From Halomonas gemina (GTDB lineage Bacteria > Pseudomonadota > Gammaproteobacteria > Pseudomonadales > Halomonadaceae), in contig NZ_JAMJPK010000006.1 in the NCBI RefSeq assembly GCF_023554995.1, positions 1 to 64,000 of the forward strand: a DNA stretch of 64,000 bases, read 5' to 3'. Below the pieces are notes generated by a model. That model did no database searches. It was not told where the DNA came from and saw nothing but the letters and a program-made list of their open reading frames with translations. Shown here piece after piece: positions 1 to 9,649 of the stretch (positions are counted from its first letter, which is position 1; every line of letters begins with the position of its first letter). The translations under genes were made by a program, and so were the position numbers.

Positions 1-35
1 GATCGACAGGCCATCGAGATGGCGACCGATCGAGA

Positions 36-69
36 GGCGGTATTTTACCGAATCGGGCGTTTCCGTCAA
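36..69 (-). promoter_or_regulatory. Strong sigma-70 promoter facing off the left edge, probably an rRNA operon promoter
   Basis: Read on the minus strand there is TTGACG (69-64), a 16-base spacer and TAAAAT (47-42), followed by a GC-rich discriminator. Upstream lies an A/T-rich tract (about 91-115) like an UP element. This architecture is typical of rrn P1 promoters. In Pseudomonas tyrS is followed by a 16S rRNA gene, and here tyrS also points towards this edge. The rRNA genes themselves are outside the window, so the operon assignment is inference. Confidence 0.55.
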
Positions 70-328
70 GCGGGAATTTCGTCAACTTGCTCGAAAAACC
101 CAAACTGAAACAACCACTTCTGCCTCTCATCACCGCCTGCAACGTTGCCCGTCGCCGGCAGCGTACTTTACGGATTCTCCCGGGGCCACGCAAGACCCTC
201 GGGAAGAAAAATGTCACGGCGATGATCGGCGCGTGAACATGCCATGACGGCTCGCCCTCCTCGCCCCCTATCCACAGCCTCTTGCAGCCCACCACCTGTG
301 GATGAAACACCCCGCGGGCAGAGACAAA
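70..328. other. Gene-free stretch between the edge promoter and the tyrS terminator
   Basis: No convincing coding region: the open frame across 168-353 has no recognisable features and overlaps the tyrS terminator. The stretch holds two near-consensus DnaA boxes in inverted orientation, CTATCCACA at 268-276 and TGTGGATGA at 297-305, each one mismatch from consensus. No ribosome binding site or conserved RNA was recognised. Confidence 0.4.
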
Positions 329-351
329 GACGCCCGCGCAGGGCGGGCGTC
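329..351 (-). terminator. Rho-independent terminator of tyrS
   Basis: GACGCCCGC (329-337) and GCGGGCGTC (343-351) form a perfect 9-bp stem with a 5-base loop. Read on the minus strand the stem is followed by a T-rich stretch (TTTGTCTC). It lies 24 bases past the tyrS stop codon. Confidence 0.75.
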
Positions 352-374
352 ACGGGAAGGCTTGCCGACAGGCG

Positions 375-1574
375 TCAGGCGATGGTCACCCGGGCATAGC
401 GCTTCTTGCCCGCCTGGATGACATAGCTGCGACCGGTCTCCAGCATATGGTCGCGCTGGACCACGTCACCATCCACCTTGACCCGGCCGTTACCGAGCAT
501 GTCCTTGGCCTGGGCGCTGTTGTTGGTTAGCCCCGAGCGGTTCAGCACCGCGGCGATGGGCGCCTGGGCGCTGCCCTCGAAGTCGACCTCGACCTCGGGC
601 AGGTCCTCGGGCAACTCTCCCTCGGCCAGCTGGTTGCCGGCGCTGCGGTGGGCGTTGGCCGCCGCCTCCTCGCCGTGATAGCGAGCGATCAGCTCGCGGG
701 CGAGGAGCATCTTGATGTCTCGCGGGTTGGCACCGGCCTCGACATCGCGCTTGAGCGCCTCGAGTTCCTCGTTGGGCTTGAGCGAGAGCAGCTCGAAATA
801 GCGCCACATCAGGCTGTCGGGCATGGAGACCAGCTTGTTGAACATCGCCCCCGGCGCCTCGTCGACGCCGACATAATTGCCCAGGGATTTGGACATCTTC
901 TGCACGCCGTCCAGCCCCTCGAGCAGCGGCATGGTGATCACGACCTGGGGCGCCTGACCGAAGTGCTTCTGGATCTCGCGCCCCATCAGCAGGTTGAACT
1001 TCTGGTCGGTACCGCCGAGCTCCACGTCGGCTTCCAGGGCCACGGAGTCGTAGCCCTGCACCAGCGGATAGAGGAACTCGTGGATGGAGATCGGCTGACC
1101 CGCGCTGTAGCGCTTGTCGAAGTCGTCGCGCTCGAGCATGCGCGCCACGGTGCTCTGGCCGGCCAGCTCGATCATGTCGGCCGCGCTCATGGCGGAGAAC
1201 CATTCGGCATTGAAGCGCACCTCGGTCTTGTCAGGATCGAGGATCTTGAACACCTGCTCCTTGTAGGTCTGGGCGTTGGCCTTGACCTCCTCCTCGGTGA
1301 GCGGCTTGCGCGTCACGTTCTTGCCGGTGGGGTCCCCGATGCGGCCGGTAAAGTCGCCGATCAGGAAGATGACCTCGTGGCCCAGGTCCTGGAACTGGCG
1401 CATCTTGGTCAGCAGCACGCTGTGGCCGAGGTGCAGGTCGGGGGCCGTGGGATCGAAGCCCGCCTTGATGCGCAACTTGCGCCCGGACTCCAACTTCTTG
1501 ACCAGCTCCTCCTCGAGCAGGATCTCATGGGTGCCGCGCTTCAGCAGCGCCAGGGCGCCAGCAACATCGGTCAT
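375..1574 (-). CDS. tyrS: Tyrosine--tRNA ligase (TyrZ-type)
   Basis: Class I aminoacyl-tRNA synthetase that activates tyrosine with ATP and charges tRNA-Tyr in the cytoplasm. The 399-residue product carries the HIGH-type signature HLGH at residues 48-51, the KMSKS loop at 226-230, and a C-terminal S4-like RNA-binding region (about 335-399). The start was placed at the ATG at 1574, preceded by GGAGAGGAG; an upstream in-frame start at 1649 would add 25 residues with no family support. The HLGH/KMSKS form matches the TyrRS-z lineage common in Pseudomonas and Halomonas. It is transcribed divergently from anmK and closed by its own terminator. Confidence 0.95.
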   Translation of the reverse strand: MTDVAGALALLKRGTHEILLEEELVKKLESGRKLRIKAGFDPTAPDLHLGHSVLLTKMRQFQDLGHEVIFLIGDFTGRIGDPTGKNVTRKPLTEEEVKANAQTYKEQVFKILDPDKTEVRFNAEWFSAMSAADMIELAGQSTVARMLERDDFDKRYSAGQPISIHEFLYPLVQGYDSVALEADVELGGTDQKFNLLMGREIQKHFGQAPQVVITMPLLEGLDGVQKMSKSLGNYVGVDEAPGAMFNKLVSMPDSLMWRYFELLSLKPNEELEALKRDVEAGANPRDIKMLLARELIARYHGEEAAANAHRSAGNQLAEGELPEDLPEVEVDFEGSAQAPIAAVLNRSGLTNNSAQAKDMLGNGRVKVDGDVVQRDHMLETGRSYVIQAGKKRYARVTIA

Positions 1575-1687
1575 TGTCTCCTCTCCACTCAGCAGGCGGC
1601 CCGCGTTCCCGCGGGCACTCGGTAGTCGAATGGTCGAGGATGTTACCATGTCCGGCCATCCACGGTTGAGCCCGCCCGGGAGTCCCC

Positions 1688-2818
1688 ATGAGCCTCTTCA
1701 TCGGCCTGATGTCAGGCACCAGCCTCGACGGCATCGATGCCGCCCTCGTCGAGATCCGGGAGGGAGGCACACCACGCCTGGTCGCCACCCATGAGACGCC
1801 GATGCCCGAGACGCTGCGCGACCTGCTGTGGCGGCTCTGCCATGCCGACCGGGTGGCCTTTGCCGAACTGGCGGCCGCCGAGGACGCCTTCTGCCGCCTG
1901 CAGGCCGCCGCCGTCGAGGCAGTGATCGCCGCGAGCGGGGTGGAGAGATCGACCATCTCGGCCATCGGCAGCCATGGCCAGACCATCGAGCACGCGCCCG
2001 GGGGCCATGACGGCGGCCCGGCCTATACACTGCAGCTTGACAACCCGAGCCTGCTGGCCGAACTCACCGGTCGCCCGGTGGTGGCCGACTTCCGGCGGCG
2101 TGACCTGGCCGCCGGCGGCCAGGCCGCGCCGCTGGCCCCGGCCTTCCATGAGGCGCTGTTCCGGGCGCCCGGCGAATGGCGCCTGGTGCTCAACCTGGGC
2201 GGCTTCGCCAACCTGACCCTGCTGCCGCCCGCCAAGGACGAGCGAGCACCGCTGGGCTTCGACACCGGCCCGGCCAATGCCCTGCTGGATGCCTGGCATG
2301 CCCGGCATCGCGGGGGGCGCTTCGATGCCGGCGGCACCTGGGCGGCCTCGGGACGGGTCGACGAGGCGCTGCTGGAACGCCTGCTCGCGGAGCCCTTCTT
2401 CCACCGGCCACCGCCGCGCAGCACGGGCCGCGAACTGTTTCATCTGGACTGGCTGCAAGGGCAGCTGCAGGGAGGAGAGTCGCCGCAGGACGTCCAGGCC
2501 ACCCTCGCCGAGCTGACCGCAGCCAGCGTGGCCCTCGGCGTGGGGATGGCCAGGGAGCGCCTCGATGCCCCGCCGGCCGCGCTGCTGGTGCCCTGCGGCG
2601 GCGGCGCCCACAACCCGGACCTGCTGGCCCGCCTGGCCCGCCGGCTGCCCGAGACGCCGTTGCTCGCCGGGGACGACTGGGGCTGGCCCGCCGCGTGGCT
2701 GGAGGCCGGTGCCTTCGCCTGGCTGGCGTGGCGGCGGCTGGCCGGGCTGCCCGGCAACCTGCCCTCGGTGACCGGCGCCGCCGGCCACCGGGTGCTGGGC
2801 GGTCTCTACGCCGCCTAG
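1688..2818 (+). CDS. anmK: Anhydro-N-acetylmuramic acid kinase
   Basis: Phosphorylates and opens 1,6-anhydro-N-acetylmuramic acid from peptidoglycan turnover to give MurNAc-6-phosphate, which re-enters cell-wall recycling. The 376-residue protein has the N-terminal ATP-binding signature ([12 protein letters not shown], residues 6-17) and the C-terminal glycine-rich segment (CGGGAHN) of the ASKHA fold; the length is normal. GGGAG lies just before the ATG. It is divergent from tyrS, as in Pseudomonas, and its last codon overlaps the end of convergent pilU by 4 bases. Confidence 0.93.
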   Translation: MSLFIGLMSGTSLDGIDAALVEIREGGTPRLVATHETPMPETLRDLLWRLCHADRVAFAELAAAEDAFCRLQAAAVEAVIAASGVERSTISAIGSHGQTIEHAPGGHDGGPAYTLQLDNPSLLAELTGRPVVADFRRRDLAAGGQAAPLAPAFHEALFRAPGEWRLVLNLGGFANLTLLPPAKDERAPLGFDTGPANALLDAWHARHRGGRFDAGGTWAASGRVDEALLERLLAEPFFHRPPPRSTGRELFHLDWLQGQLQGGESPQDVQATLAELTAASVALGVGMARERLDAPPAALLVPCGGGAHNPDLLARLARRLPETPLLAGDDWGWPAAWLEAGAFAWLAWRRLAGLPGNLPSVTGAAGHRVLGGLYAA

Positions 2819-3957
2819 AAGTCGTCCTCGCCGCGCAGCGACAGGTGGCTGGCCGCCTCCCTGGCCCCGGCCACGCCCTCGCTGCTCTCGTCGCTGTACT
2901 TGATCATCATGCGCAGGTCATTGGCCGAATCGGCATGCACCAGCGCCACCTCCTCGGTGATCTTGCCGGCCTTGAAGAGGTCGAAGAGCGCCTGGTCGAA
3001 GGTCTGCATGCCCAGATCCCGCGAGCGGGCCATGACGTTCTTGATCTCGGAGACCTCGCCCTTGCGCACCAGGTCACCGATCAGCGGCGACTTGAGCATG
3101 ATCTCGATGGCCGGGCAGCGCCCGCCGTCCGCCGTGGGCAGCAGCTGCTGGGCGACGATGGCCCGCAGGTTGAGCGAGAGGTCGAGCCACACCTGGGCGT
3201 GTCGCTCGATGGGAAAGAAGTTGATGATCCTGTCCAGCGCCTGGTTGGCATTGTTGGCGTGCAGGGTGGCCAGGCAGAGGTGGCCGGTCTCGGCGAAGGT
3301 CAGGGCGTGCTCCATGGTCTCCCGCGTACGCACCTCGCCGATCAGGATCACGTCCGGCGCCTGGCGCAGGGTGTTCTTCAGCGCCACCTCGAAGGATTCG
3401 GTGTCGATGCCGACCTCGCGCTGGTTGACGATCGCCTTGCGGTGCGGGTGCACGTACTCGATGGGATCCTCGACGCTGATGATGTGGCCGCCGAGGGTCT
3501 CGTTGCGTTGCTGGATCATCGACGCCAGGGTGGTCGACTTGCCGGTGCCGGTTCCCCCGACCACGAACACCAGGCCACGCTTGTTGTTGGCCAGCTCGCC
3601 CAAGGTGGAAGGCAGCGACAGCTCCTCCAGGTGGGGAATCTCGAAGCCGATGCGCCGGATCACCATGGCCATCTGGTTGCGCTGCTGGAAGGCACTGACG
3701 CGGAAGCGCCCCTTGCCTTTTAAGCTCAGCGCGAAGTTGGCCTCGTGCTCGACGCGGAAGCGTTCCAGCACCGTGTCGGGGATCGAGGCACAGACCAGTT
3801 CGGTGACCTGTGCCACGCTGAGCCCCTGGTCGCCCAGCGGGGTGAGCTGGCCGGCCATCTTCAGGGTCGGCGGGGCGTTCACCGAGATCAGCAGATCCGA
3901 CGCCTCCTTCTGCACCATGATGTCCAGCAGCTGGTGGAGCCACTCTTTCGCCGTCAT
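2815..3957 (-). CDS. pilU: Type IV pilus retraction ATPase PilU
   Basis: PilT-family hexameric ATPase that assists pilus retraction during twitching motility. The 380 residues include the Walker A motif GGTGTGKST at about 134-142, an Asp box, a Walker B (LIGEVR) and the His-box region typical of secretion ATPases. The sequence resembles PilU rather than PilT: N-terminus MTAKEWLHQLL and a longer C-terminal tail rich in acidic and serine residues. It follows pilT by 30 bases on the same strand, so the two are probably co-transcribed. No pilin or pilus assembly genes lie nearby. Confidence 0.93.
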   Translation of the reverse strand: MTAKEWLHQLLDIMVQKEASDLLISVNAPPTLKMAGQLTPLGDQGLSVAQVTELVCASIPDTVLERFRVEHEANFALSLKGKGRFRVSAFQQRNQMAMVIRRIGFEIPHLEELSLPSTLGELANNKRGLVFVVGGTGTGKSTTLASMIQQRNETLGGHIISVEDPIEYVHPHRKAIVNQREVGIDTESFEVALKNTLRQAPDVILIGEVRTRETMEHALTFAETGHLCLATLHANNANQALDRIINFFPIERHAQVWLDLSLNLRAIVAQQLLPTADGGRCPAIEIMLKSPLIGDLVRKGEVSEIKNVMARSRDLGMQTFDQALFDLFKAGKITEEVALVHADSANDLRMMIKYSDESSEGVAGAREAASHLSLRGEDDF

Positions 3958-3987
3958 GTCCCTGCTCCTTGTTGTCGTTGTGTCTTC

Positions 3988-5022
3988 CTAGCTTGCCAGC
4001 ACGCCCTTGGCCTTCGCCTGGGCCTCCTCGCGCGCCACCATGTTGTCCGCCACCAGTCGCGCCAGCGAGGCGTCCAGGGTCTGCATGCCCAGGTTGCCGC
4101 CGGTCTGGATCGCCGAGTAGATCTGCGCCACCTTGTCCTCTCGGATCAGGTTACGCACCGCCGCGGTGGCCACCAGGATCTCGTGGGCCGCCACCCGGCC
4201 GCCGCCCTGGCGCTTGAGCAGCGCCTGTGAGATCACCGCCTGCAATGACTCGGAGAGCATCGAGCGCACCATGGACTTCTCGTCGCCGGGGAAGACGTCG
4301 ATGATCCGGTCGATGGTCTTGGCCGCGGAGGTGGTATGCAGGGTGCCGAACACCAGGTGGCCGGTCTCGGCCGCGGTCAGCGCCAGGCGGATCGTCTCCA
4401 GGTCGCGCAGCTCGCCGACCAGGATGATGTCGGGGTCCTCGCGCAGGGCGCTGCGCAGCGCCGGGGCGAAGCCATGGGTATCGCGGTGCACCTCGCGCTG
4501 GTTGATCAGGCAGCGCTTGCTGCGGTGGACGAATTCCACCGGGTCCTCGATGGTGAGGATGTGCTCGAAGCGGTTGTCGTTGATGTAGTCGATCATCGCC
4601 GCCAGCGTGGTGCTCTTGCCCGAGCCGGTGGGGCCGGTGACCAGCACCAGGCCGCGGGGCAGCATGGAGAGCTGGCGGAAGACCGGGCCCATGCCCAGGT
4701 CCTCCAGGGTCAGCACCTCGGTGGGGATGGTACGGAACACCGCCCCGGCCCCGCGGGCCTGGTTGAAGACGTTGACACGGAAGCGCGAGACGCCCGGCAC
4801 CTCGAAGGAAAAGTCGGTCTCGAAGAACTCCTCGTAGTCGCGGCGCTGGCGGTCGGCCATGATGTCGTAGATCAGCTTGCGGACCTCTCGGTCCTCCATG
4901 GCCGGCACGTTGAGCCGGCGGATGTCGCCATCGACGCGGATCATCGGCGGCAGGCCCGCCGAGAGGTGGAGGTCCGAGGCGTTCTGCTTTGCCGAGAATG
5001 CCAGCAGTTCGGTAATATCCAT
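3988..5022 (-). CDS. pilT: Type IV pilus twitching motility ATPase PilT
   Basis: Hexameric motor that depolymerises type IV pili. The 344-residue product starts MDITELLAFSAK, as in PilT proteins, and has Walker A GPTGSGKST at 130-138, Walker B (LVGELRD) and the conserved AETGHLV element. The ATG at 5022 was chosen over an upstream frame start at 5079 because family homology begins here. It is divergent from yggS, an arrangement also found in Pseudomonas, and is followed by pilU. Confidence 0.95.
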   Translation of the reverse strand: MDITELLAFSAKQNASDLHLSAGLPPMIRVDGDIRRLNVPAMEDREVRKLIYDIMADRQRRDYEEFFETDFSFEVPGVSRFRVNVFNQARGAGAVFRTIPTEVLTLEDLGMGPVFRQLSMLPRGLVLVTGPTGSGKSTTLAAMIDYINDNRFEHILTIEDPVEFVHRSKRCLINQREVHRDTHGFAPALRSALREDPDIILVGELRDLETIRLALTAAETGHLVFGTLHTTSAAKTIDRIIDVFPGDEKSMVRSMLSESLQAVISQALLKRQGGGRVAAHEILVATAAVRNLIREDKVAQIYSAIQTGGNLGMQTLDASLARLVADNMVAREEAQAKAKGVLAS

Positions 5023-5085
5023 GCGTTTCCCCTGCTCCCGGGATAAGGTTCCCTTCAGTATGACCAGTATGACAGACACTCAGAC

Positions 5086-5793
5086 ATGACGGACCTGGTA
5101 CTTTCCGAGTCCCTGGCCGCGGCCCGCACCCGGCTCGCCGAGGCACTGAATGCCGCCGGCCGGCCCGCCGATGCCGCCCGGCTGCTGGCCGTCAGCAAGA
5201 CCAAGCCCGCCGCCATGATCCGCGAGGCCTGGCACCTGGGGCAGCGCGAGTTCGGCGAGAACTATGTCCAGGAAGCCCTGGACAAGCAGGCCGAGCTGAC
5301 GGACCTGGACCCCATCGTCTGGCATTTCATCGGTCCGCTGCAATCCAACAAGACCCGCGAGGTGGCCGAGCACTTCGCCTGGGTGCATAGCGTAGACCGT
5401 GAGAAGATCGCCCGGCGACTGAACGATCAACGCCCCGCGGCGCTCGGCCCGCTGGACATCTGCCTGCAGGTCAACATCAGCGACGAGGCGAGCAAGTCCG
5501 GCGTCTCGCTCGAGGCACTGCCCGCCCTGGCCGAGGCGGTCCTGGCGCTGCCGCGCCTGCGCCTGCGCGGGCTGATGGCGATCCCCGCGCCGGCCGAAGG
5601 GCGTGACGCCCAGCGCGCGCCCTTCGCCCGCCTGCGCGAGGCCCTCGAGGGGCTCCGCGAGCGCTTCCCCGAGGCGCCGCTGGACACCCTCTCGATGGGC
5701 ATGTCCGCCGATCTGGAGGCCGCCGTGCTGGAGGGCGCCACCCTGGTGCGCCTGGGCACCGCGATCTTCGGGGAGCGCTCCGCACGAGAGTGA
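5086..5793 (+). CDS. yggS: YggS/PLPBP family pyridoxal phosphate homeostasis protein
   Basis: Binds pyridoxal 5'-phosphate without known enzymatic activity and buffers the cofactor. The 235-residue TIM-barrel protein carries the PLP-lysine motif AVSKTKP (Lys38), the GENYVQE segment and the C-terminal LSMGMSADLEAAV phosphate-binding signature. It heads a yggS-proC-yggT cluster, the order seen in many gammaproteobacteria; proC starts 62 bases after its stop. Confidence 0.93.
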   Translation: MTDLVLSESLAAARTRLAEALNAAGRPADAARLLAVSKTKPAAMIREAWHLGQREFGENYVQEALDKQAELTDLDPIVWHFIGPLQSNKTREVAEHFAWVHSVDREKIARRLNDQRPAALGPLDICLQVNISDEASKSGVSLEALPALAEAVLALPRLRLRGLMAIPAPAEGRDAQRAPFARLREALEGLRERFPEAPLDTLSMGMSADLEAAVLEGATLVRLGTAIFGERSARE

Positions 5794-5855
5794 CAACCAC
5801 CCGACGCCGGTGCACCACGCCGGCCACATTCGTCGACCGACACAGGACAGACCCC

Positions 5856-6680
5856 ATGGCCAGCAGAGTCACCTTCATCGGCGCCGGCAACATGGCCGGC
5901 GCCATCATCGGCGGGATGATCGAGAGCGGCTTCTCGCCCGACGACATCACGGCCACCTCGCCCAGCGACGACATCCTCGCCCCGCTGCGCGAACGGCTGG
6001 GCATCCAGACCGCAACCGACAACGCCGCGGCCGTCGCCGAATCCGACGTGGTGGTGCTGGCGGTCAAGCCGCAGATCATGCGCGAGGTCTGCGAGAAGAT
6101 GCGCGATGCCGTCCAGGCGCGCCGGCCGCTGATCGTCTCGGTGGCCGCCGGCCTGCCCGCCGAGACCCTGGAACACTGGCTGGGCGGCGACCTGCCGCTG
6201 GTGCGCTGCATGCCCAACACCCCCGCGCTGGTCGGTGCCGGGGCCGCCGGACTCTATGCCAACGCCAGGGTCGACGACGCCCAGCGGCGGCTCGCCACCG
6301 AACTGATGGAAGCCGTGGGCCTGGTGGAGTGGGTCGACGACGAGGCCCTGCTCGATGCGGTCACCGCCGTCTCGGGCAGCGCCCCGGCCTACTTCTTCCT
6401 GATGTTCGAGGCCATGGAGGAGGCCGGCGCAGCGCTGGGGCTGCCCGCCGACACCGCCCGGCGGCTGGCCATGCAGACCGCCCTGGGCGCGGCAAAGATG
6501 GCACTCTCCAGCGACAAGCCACCCGCCGAGCTCAAGCGCAACGTGATGTCGCCCGGCGGCACCACCGAGCGGGCCATCGAGCACCTCGAGCAGGCCGGCC
6601 TGCGCCGCATCTTGGCCGAGGCGATGACCGCCTGTGCCGACCGCGCCCGCGAAATGGCCGACGAGCTCGGCCAGCGCTGA
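5856..6680 (+). CDS. proC: Pyrroline-5-carboxylate reductase
   Basis: Catalyses the last step of proline synthesis, NAD(P)H-dependent reduction of pyrroline-5-carboxylate. The 274 residues contain the Rossmann motif GAGNMAGAI near the N-terminus, and the C-terminal ProC signature containing SPGGTTERA. The ATG at 5856 was chosen; the open frame extends to 5790, overlapping yggS, but homology begins at MASRVTFIGAGNM. It sits between yggS and yggT. Confidence 0.95.
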   Translation: MASRVTFIGAGNMAGAIIGGMIESGFSPDDITATSPSDDILAPLRERLGIQTATDNAAAVAESDVVVLAVKPQIMREVCEKMRDAVQARRPLIVSVAAGLPAETLEHWLGGDLPLVRCMPNTPALVGAGAAGLYANARVDDAQRRLATELMEAVGLVEWVDDEALLDAVTAVSGSAPAYFFLMFEAMEEAGAALGLPADTARRLAMQTALGAAKMALSSDKPPAELKRNVMSPGGTTERAIEHLEQAGLRRILAEAMTACADRAREMADELGQR

Positions 6681-6743
6681 CCCGTCAGCCCGCCACGCAG
6701 GCGGGCTGACACGACGACGTTTCAAGGACATGGAGGAGCCCCG

Positions 6744-7337
6744 ATGGGCAGTCAACTGGGAAGCGCCGGCCTGCTGCTGGTGAACACCCTGATCAACATC
6801 TACATCTTCCTGCTGATGCTGCGCTTCCTGCTGCAGGCATCCCGGGCCGACTACTACAACCCCATCAGCCAGTCGGTGGTGAAGGTCACCCAGCCGGCGG
6901 TACGCCCCTTCCAGAGCTTCCTGGGTCCGGTAATGGGGCGCTTCGACCTGGCCACCCTGGCCACGGCCTTCGTCATCAAGGCGGTCGCCATCATCGTGAT
7001 CCTGCAGATCGCCGGCTTCGGCATGGCGCCCATCGCCGGCGTGGCGATCGGCTCCGTGGCCGCCATCGCCAACGCCATCCTCAAGATCTACTTCTTCGCC
7101 CTGATCGTGATGATCATCCTCAGCTGGGTGGCCCCCCAGGCCAGCCACCCTGGCGCCCTGCTGGTGATGCAGCTGGTGGAGCCGATCATGGCGCCGGTGC
7201 GCAAGGTGATCCCGCCGCTGGGCATGATCGACCTCTCGCCCATCGTGGTGTTCATCGCCATCAGCCTGATCGATGGTATCGTGGTGGGCTCGCTGACCCG
7301 TGCCGCCGGCATCGCCGGTGCCCTGGTCGGCCTGTGA
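6744..7337 (+). CDS. YggT family integral membrane protein
   Basis: A 197-residue, strongly hydrophobic protein with two tandem YggT repeats, each with two predicted membrane helices (about residues 10-30, 65-100, 110-130 and 150-185). Members of this family are linked to osmotic tolerance and cell-envelope or division functions, but the biochemical role is not settled. GGAGG-type ribosome binding sequence (GGAGGAGCCCCG) lies just before the ATG. It is the third gene of the yggS-proC-yggT group. Confidence 0.88.
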   Translation: MGSQLGSAGLLLVNTLINIYIFLLMLRFLLQASRADYYNPISQSVVKVTQPAVRPFQSFLGPVMGRFDLATLATAFVIKAVAIIVILQIAGFGMAPIAGVAIGSVAAIANAILKIYFFALIVMIILSWVAPQASHPGALLVMQLVEPIMAPVRKVIPPLGMIDLSPIVVFIAISLIDGIVVGSLTRAAGIAGALVGL

Positions 7338-7374
7338 GGCCGGCCGACACCCACGACTGGACACGACACGACTG

Positions 7375-8532
7375 ATGCCCGAGTACCCCCGCGATTCGGT
7401 CGGCCTGGTGACGCCCGAGACGGCCCACTTCGACGACCCCCTGGCCCTGGCCTGCGGCAGGACGCTGCCGGCCTATGACCTGGTGTACGAGACCTACGGC
7501 ACCCTCAACGCCGAGCGCTCCAATGCCATCCTGATCTGCCATGCCCTCTCCGGCCACCACCATGCGGCCGGCTACCACGCGTCGGACGAGCGCAAGCCGG
7601 GCTGGTGGGATGCGCACATCGGCCCTGGCAAGTCGATCGACACCGAGCGCTTCTTCGTGGTCTCGCTGAACAACCTCGGCGGCTGCCACGGCAGCACCGG
7701 CCCCACCAGCGAGAACCCGGCGACAGGGCAGCAGTGGGGACCCGACTTCCCGATCATGACCGTGGAAGACTGGGTCAACAGCCAGGCGCGGCTGGCCGAC
7801 CGGCTGGGCATCGAGCGCTTCGCCGCGGTGATCGGCGGCAGCCTCGGGGGCATGCAGGTCCTGCAGTGGACCCTCGCCTACCCCGAGCGCATCGCCAATG
7901 CGGTGGTCATCGCGGCGACGCCGAAGCTGTCGGCCCAGAACATCGCCTTCAACGAGGTGGCCCGCCAGGCGATCCGCTCCGACCGCGACTTCTTTGAGGG
8001 CTGGTACGCCGACCATGACACGGCGCCGCGCCGCGGCCTCAAGCTGGCCCGCATGGTGGGCCACATCACCTACCTCTCCGAAGACGCCATGGGCAGCAAG
8101 TTCGGCCGCGACCTGCGCAGCAACGACCTGAACTTCGGCTATGACGTGGAGTTCCAGGTGGAGTCCTACCTGCGCTACCAGGGCGACACCTTCTCCACCT
8201 CCTTCGATGCCAACACCTACCTGCTGATGACCAAGGCGCTGGACTACTTCGATCCGGCCGCGGCCCACGACGGCGACCTGGCCCGGGCCCTGGCCCCGGC
8301 CGCCTGTCCCTTCCTGGTGGTCAGCTTCACCACCGACTGGCGCTTCCCGCCGTCGCGCTCCAAGGAGCTGGTCAACGCCCTGGTCCGCGCCGACAAGGCG
8401 GTCAGCTACGCCAACATCGACTCACCGCACGGCCACGACGCCTTCCTGATGCCCGAGCCGCGTTACCAGGCGGTGTTCGCCGCCTTCATGAACCGCGTCG
8501 CCCGCGACCAGGGCCTGGAGGAGCGCCCATGA
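7375..8532 (+). CDS. metX: Homoserine O-acyltransferase (MetX; succinyl or acetyl donor)
   Basis: Acylates homoserine in methionine synthesis. The 385-residue alpha/beta-hydrolase has the nucleophile elbow GGSLGGMQ, a late Asp (TDWRF) and the final His motif SPHGHDAFL, together the catalytic triad. In many gammaproteobacteria MetX uses succinyl-CoA although homologous to acetyltransferases; the sequence alone does not settle the donor for me. The ATG at 7375 was chosen over an upstream frame start at 7300 inside yggT. Its stop codon overlaps the metW start (ATGA at 8529), implying translational coupling. Confidence 0.93.
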   Translation: MPEYPRDSVGLVTPETAHFDDPLALACGRTLPAYDLVYETYGTLNAERSNAILICHALSGHHHAAGYHASDERKPGWWDAHIGPGKSIDTERFFVVSLNNLGGCHGSTGPTSENPATGQQWGPDFPIMTVEDWVNSQARLADRLGIERFAAVIGGSLGGMQVLQWTLAYPERIANAVVIAATPKLSAQNIAFNEVARQAIRSDRDFFEGWYADHDTAPRRGLKLARMVGHITYLSEDAMGSKFGRDLRSNDLNFGYDVEFQVESYLRYQGDTFSTSFDANTYLLMTKALDYFDPAAAHDGDLARALAPAACPFLVVSFTTDWRFPPSRSKELVNALVRADKAVSYANIDSPHGHDAFLMPEPRYQAVFAAFMNRVARDQGLEERP

Positions 8533-9131
8533 TGCGTGCCGACCTCAAGCTGATTCACGACTGGGTCCCGCGGGGCGCGAGGGTGCTCGACCTGGGCTGC
8601 GGCGAGGGCACGCTGCTGGCGGCGCTGGCGCGCGACAAGCAGGTCACGGGCTATGGCCTGGAGATCGACCCCGCCGGCATCACCGCCTGCCTAGCCAAGG
8701 GGGTCAACGTCATCGAGCAGAACCTCGACGAGGGGCTGGCCAACTTCGAGGACGACGCCTGCGACCTGGTGGTCATGACCCAGGCCCTCCAGGCCCTGCG
8801 CCGCCCGGACCTGATGCTCGACGAGATGCTGCGCGTCGCCGGCGAGTGCATCATCACCTTCCCCAACTTCGCCTACTGGCGCCACCGCGCCTACCTGGGC
8901 TTCAAGGGCTACATGCCGGTGTCCCGGTCGCTGCCCCATGCCTGGTACGACACCCCCAACATCCACCTCTCGACCTTCAACGACTTTGAACGCCTGTGCC
9001 GCGACAAGGGTCTGAGCATTGTCGACCGGGCGGTGGGCATCGGTGACCACGAGGGACACTGGACCTCGCGGTGGTGGCCCAACCTGTTCGGCGAGATCGC
9101 CATCTTCCGGGTCGCCCGCCGCAGGGCGTGA
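8529..9131 (+). CDS. metW: MetW methyltransferase-like protein
   Basis: A 200-residue class I SAM-methyltransferase-fold protein with motif [12 protein letters not shown] (about residues 21-31). MetW is almost always encoded directly after metX and is needed for, or enhances, homoserine acylation in several bacteria; its own methyl acceptor is unknown. Its start overlaps the metX stop by 4 bases. A second ATG immediately follows the first, so the start may be 3 bases later. Confidence 0.92.
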   Translation: MMRADLKLIHDWVPRGARVLDLGCGEGTLLAALARDKQVTGYGLEIDPAGITACLAKGVNVIEQNLDEGLANFEDDACDLVVMTQALQALRRPDLMLDEMLRVAGECIITFPNFAYWRHRAYLGFKGYMPVSRSLPHAWYDTPNIHLSTFNDFERLCRDKGLSIVDRAVGIGDHEGHWTSRWWPNLFGEIAIFRVARRRA

Positions 9132-9178
9132 CGCCGGGGAGGCACAGGCGCGAGACCCCGAAGGAGGGAGAACCGACG

Positions 9179-9631
9179 ATGATCCGACACAGCCTGGCGG
9201 CCCTGGCCATGGGCCTGGCGCTGCTGCTGACCCTGCCGGCCCAGGCCCAGCAGTTCGAACAGGTGGGGGACTACCAGATCCACTACAGCGCCGTGAACAC
9301 CAGCTTCCTGCCGGAGGAGGTGGCCCGGGAACATGGCATCCAGCGCAGCCAGGTCATGGCGCTGCTCAACGTCAGCGTGATGGAGGAGCTCGAGGATGGC
9401 TCGACCCGTCCGATCACGGCCTCGGTCGACGGGCGCATCGGCGGGCTCGACGGGGGGGATGCCACGTCGCTGGCGTTCCGCCCCCTGCGCATCGGCGACA
9501 CGCCCTCCCAGGTGGCGGTGTTTCGTATCCACGAGGACGAGCCGATGCGCTTCGACCTGCGCGTGCGCTACGACCGCAATGCCGAACCCGCCGAGGTCAG
9601 CTTCATCCAGCGCTTCTATATCGATCGCTGA
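9179..9631 (+). CDS. DUF4426 family periplasmic protein
   Basis: A 150-residue protein with a clear Sec signal peptide: Arg at residue 3, a hydrophobic core, then a PAQAQ cleavage region around residue 22. The mature part is predicted beta-rich, without cysteines or catalytic motifs I recognise. DUF4426 proteins are commonly encoded next to metX-metW in Pseudomonas and Halomonas, but their role is unknown. The ATG at 9179 follows GGAGGGAG; the open frame extends upstream into metW but without signal-peptide logic. It is convergent with sfsA. Confidence 0.85.
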   Translation: MIRHSLAALAMGLALLLTLPAQAQQFEQVGDYQIHYSAVNTSFLPEEVAREHGIQRSQVMALLNVSVMEELEDGSTRPITASVDGRIGGLDGGDATSLAFRPLRIGDTPSQVAVFRIHEDEPMRFDLRVRYDRNAEPAEVSFIQRFYIDR

Positions 9632-9649
9632 ACCGGCGAACCATCCGGC

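Noticed and set aside
168..353. Small open frame at the left edge
   Set aside because: It overlaps the tyrS terminator, has no ribosome binding site and no recognisable features.
648..1625. Long open frames antisense to tyrS, and similar ones opposite infB, carB, pnp, dnaK and ftsH
   Set aside because: They are shadows of GC-rich codon usage: the sense strand carries recognised proteins with intact motifs.
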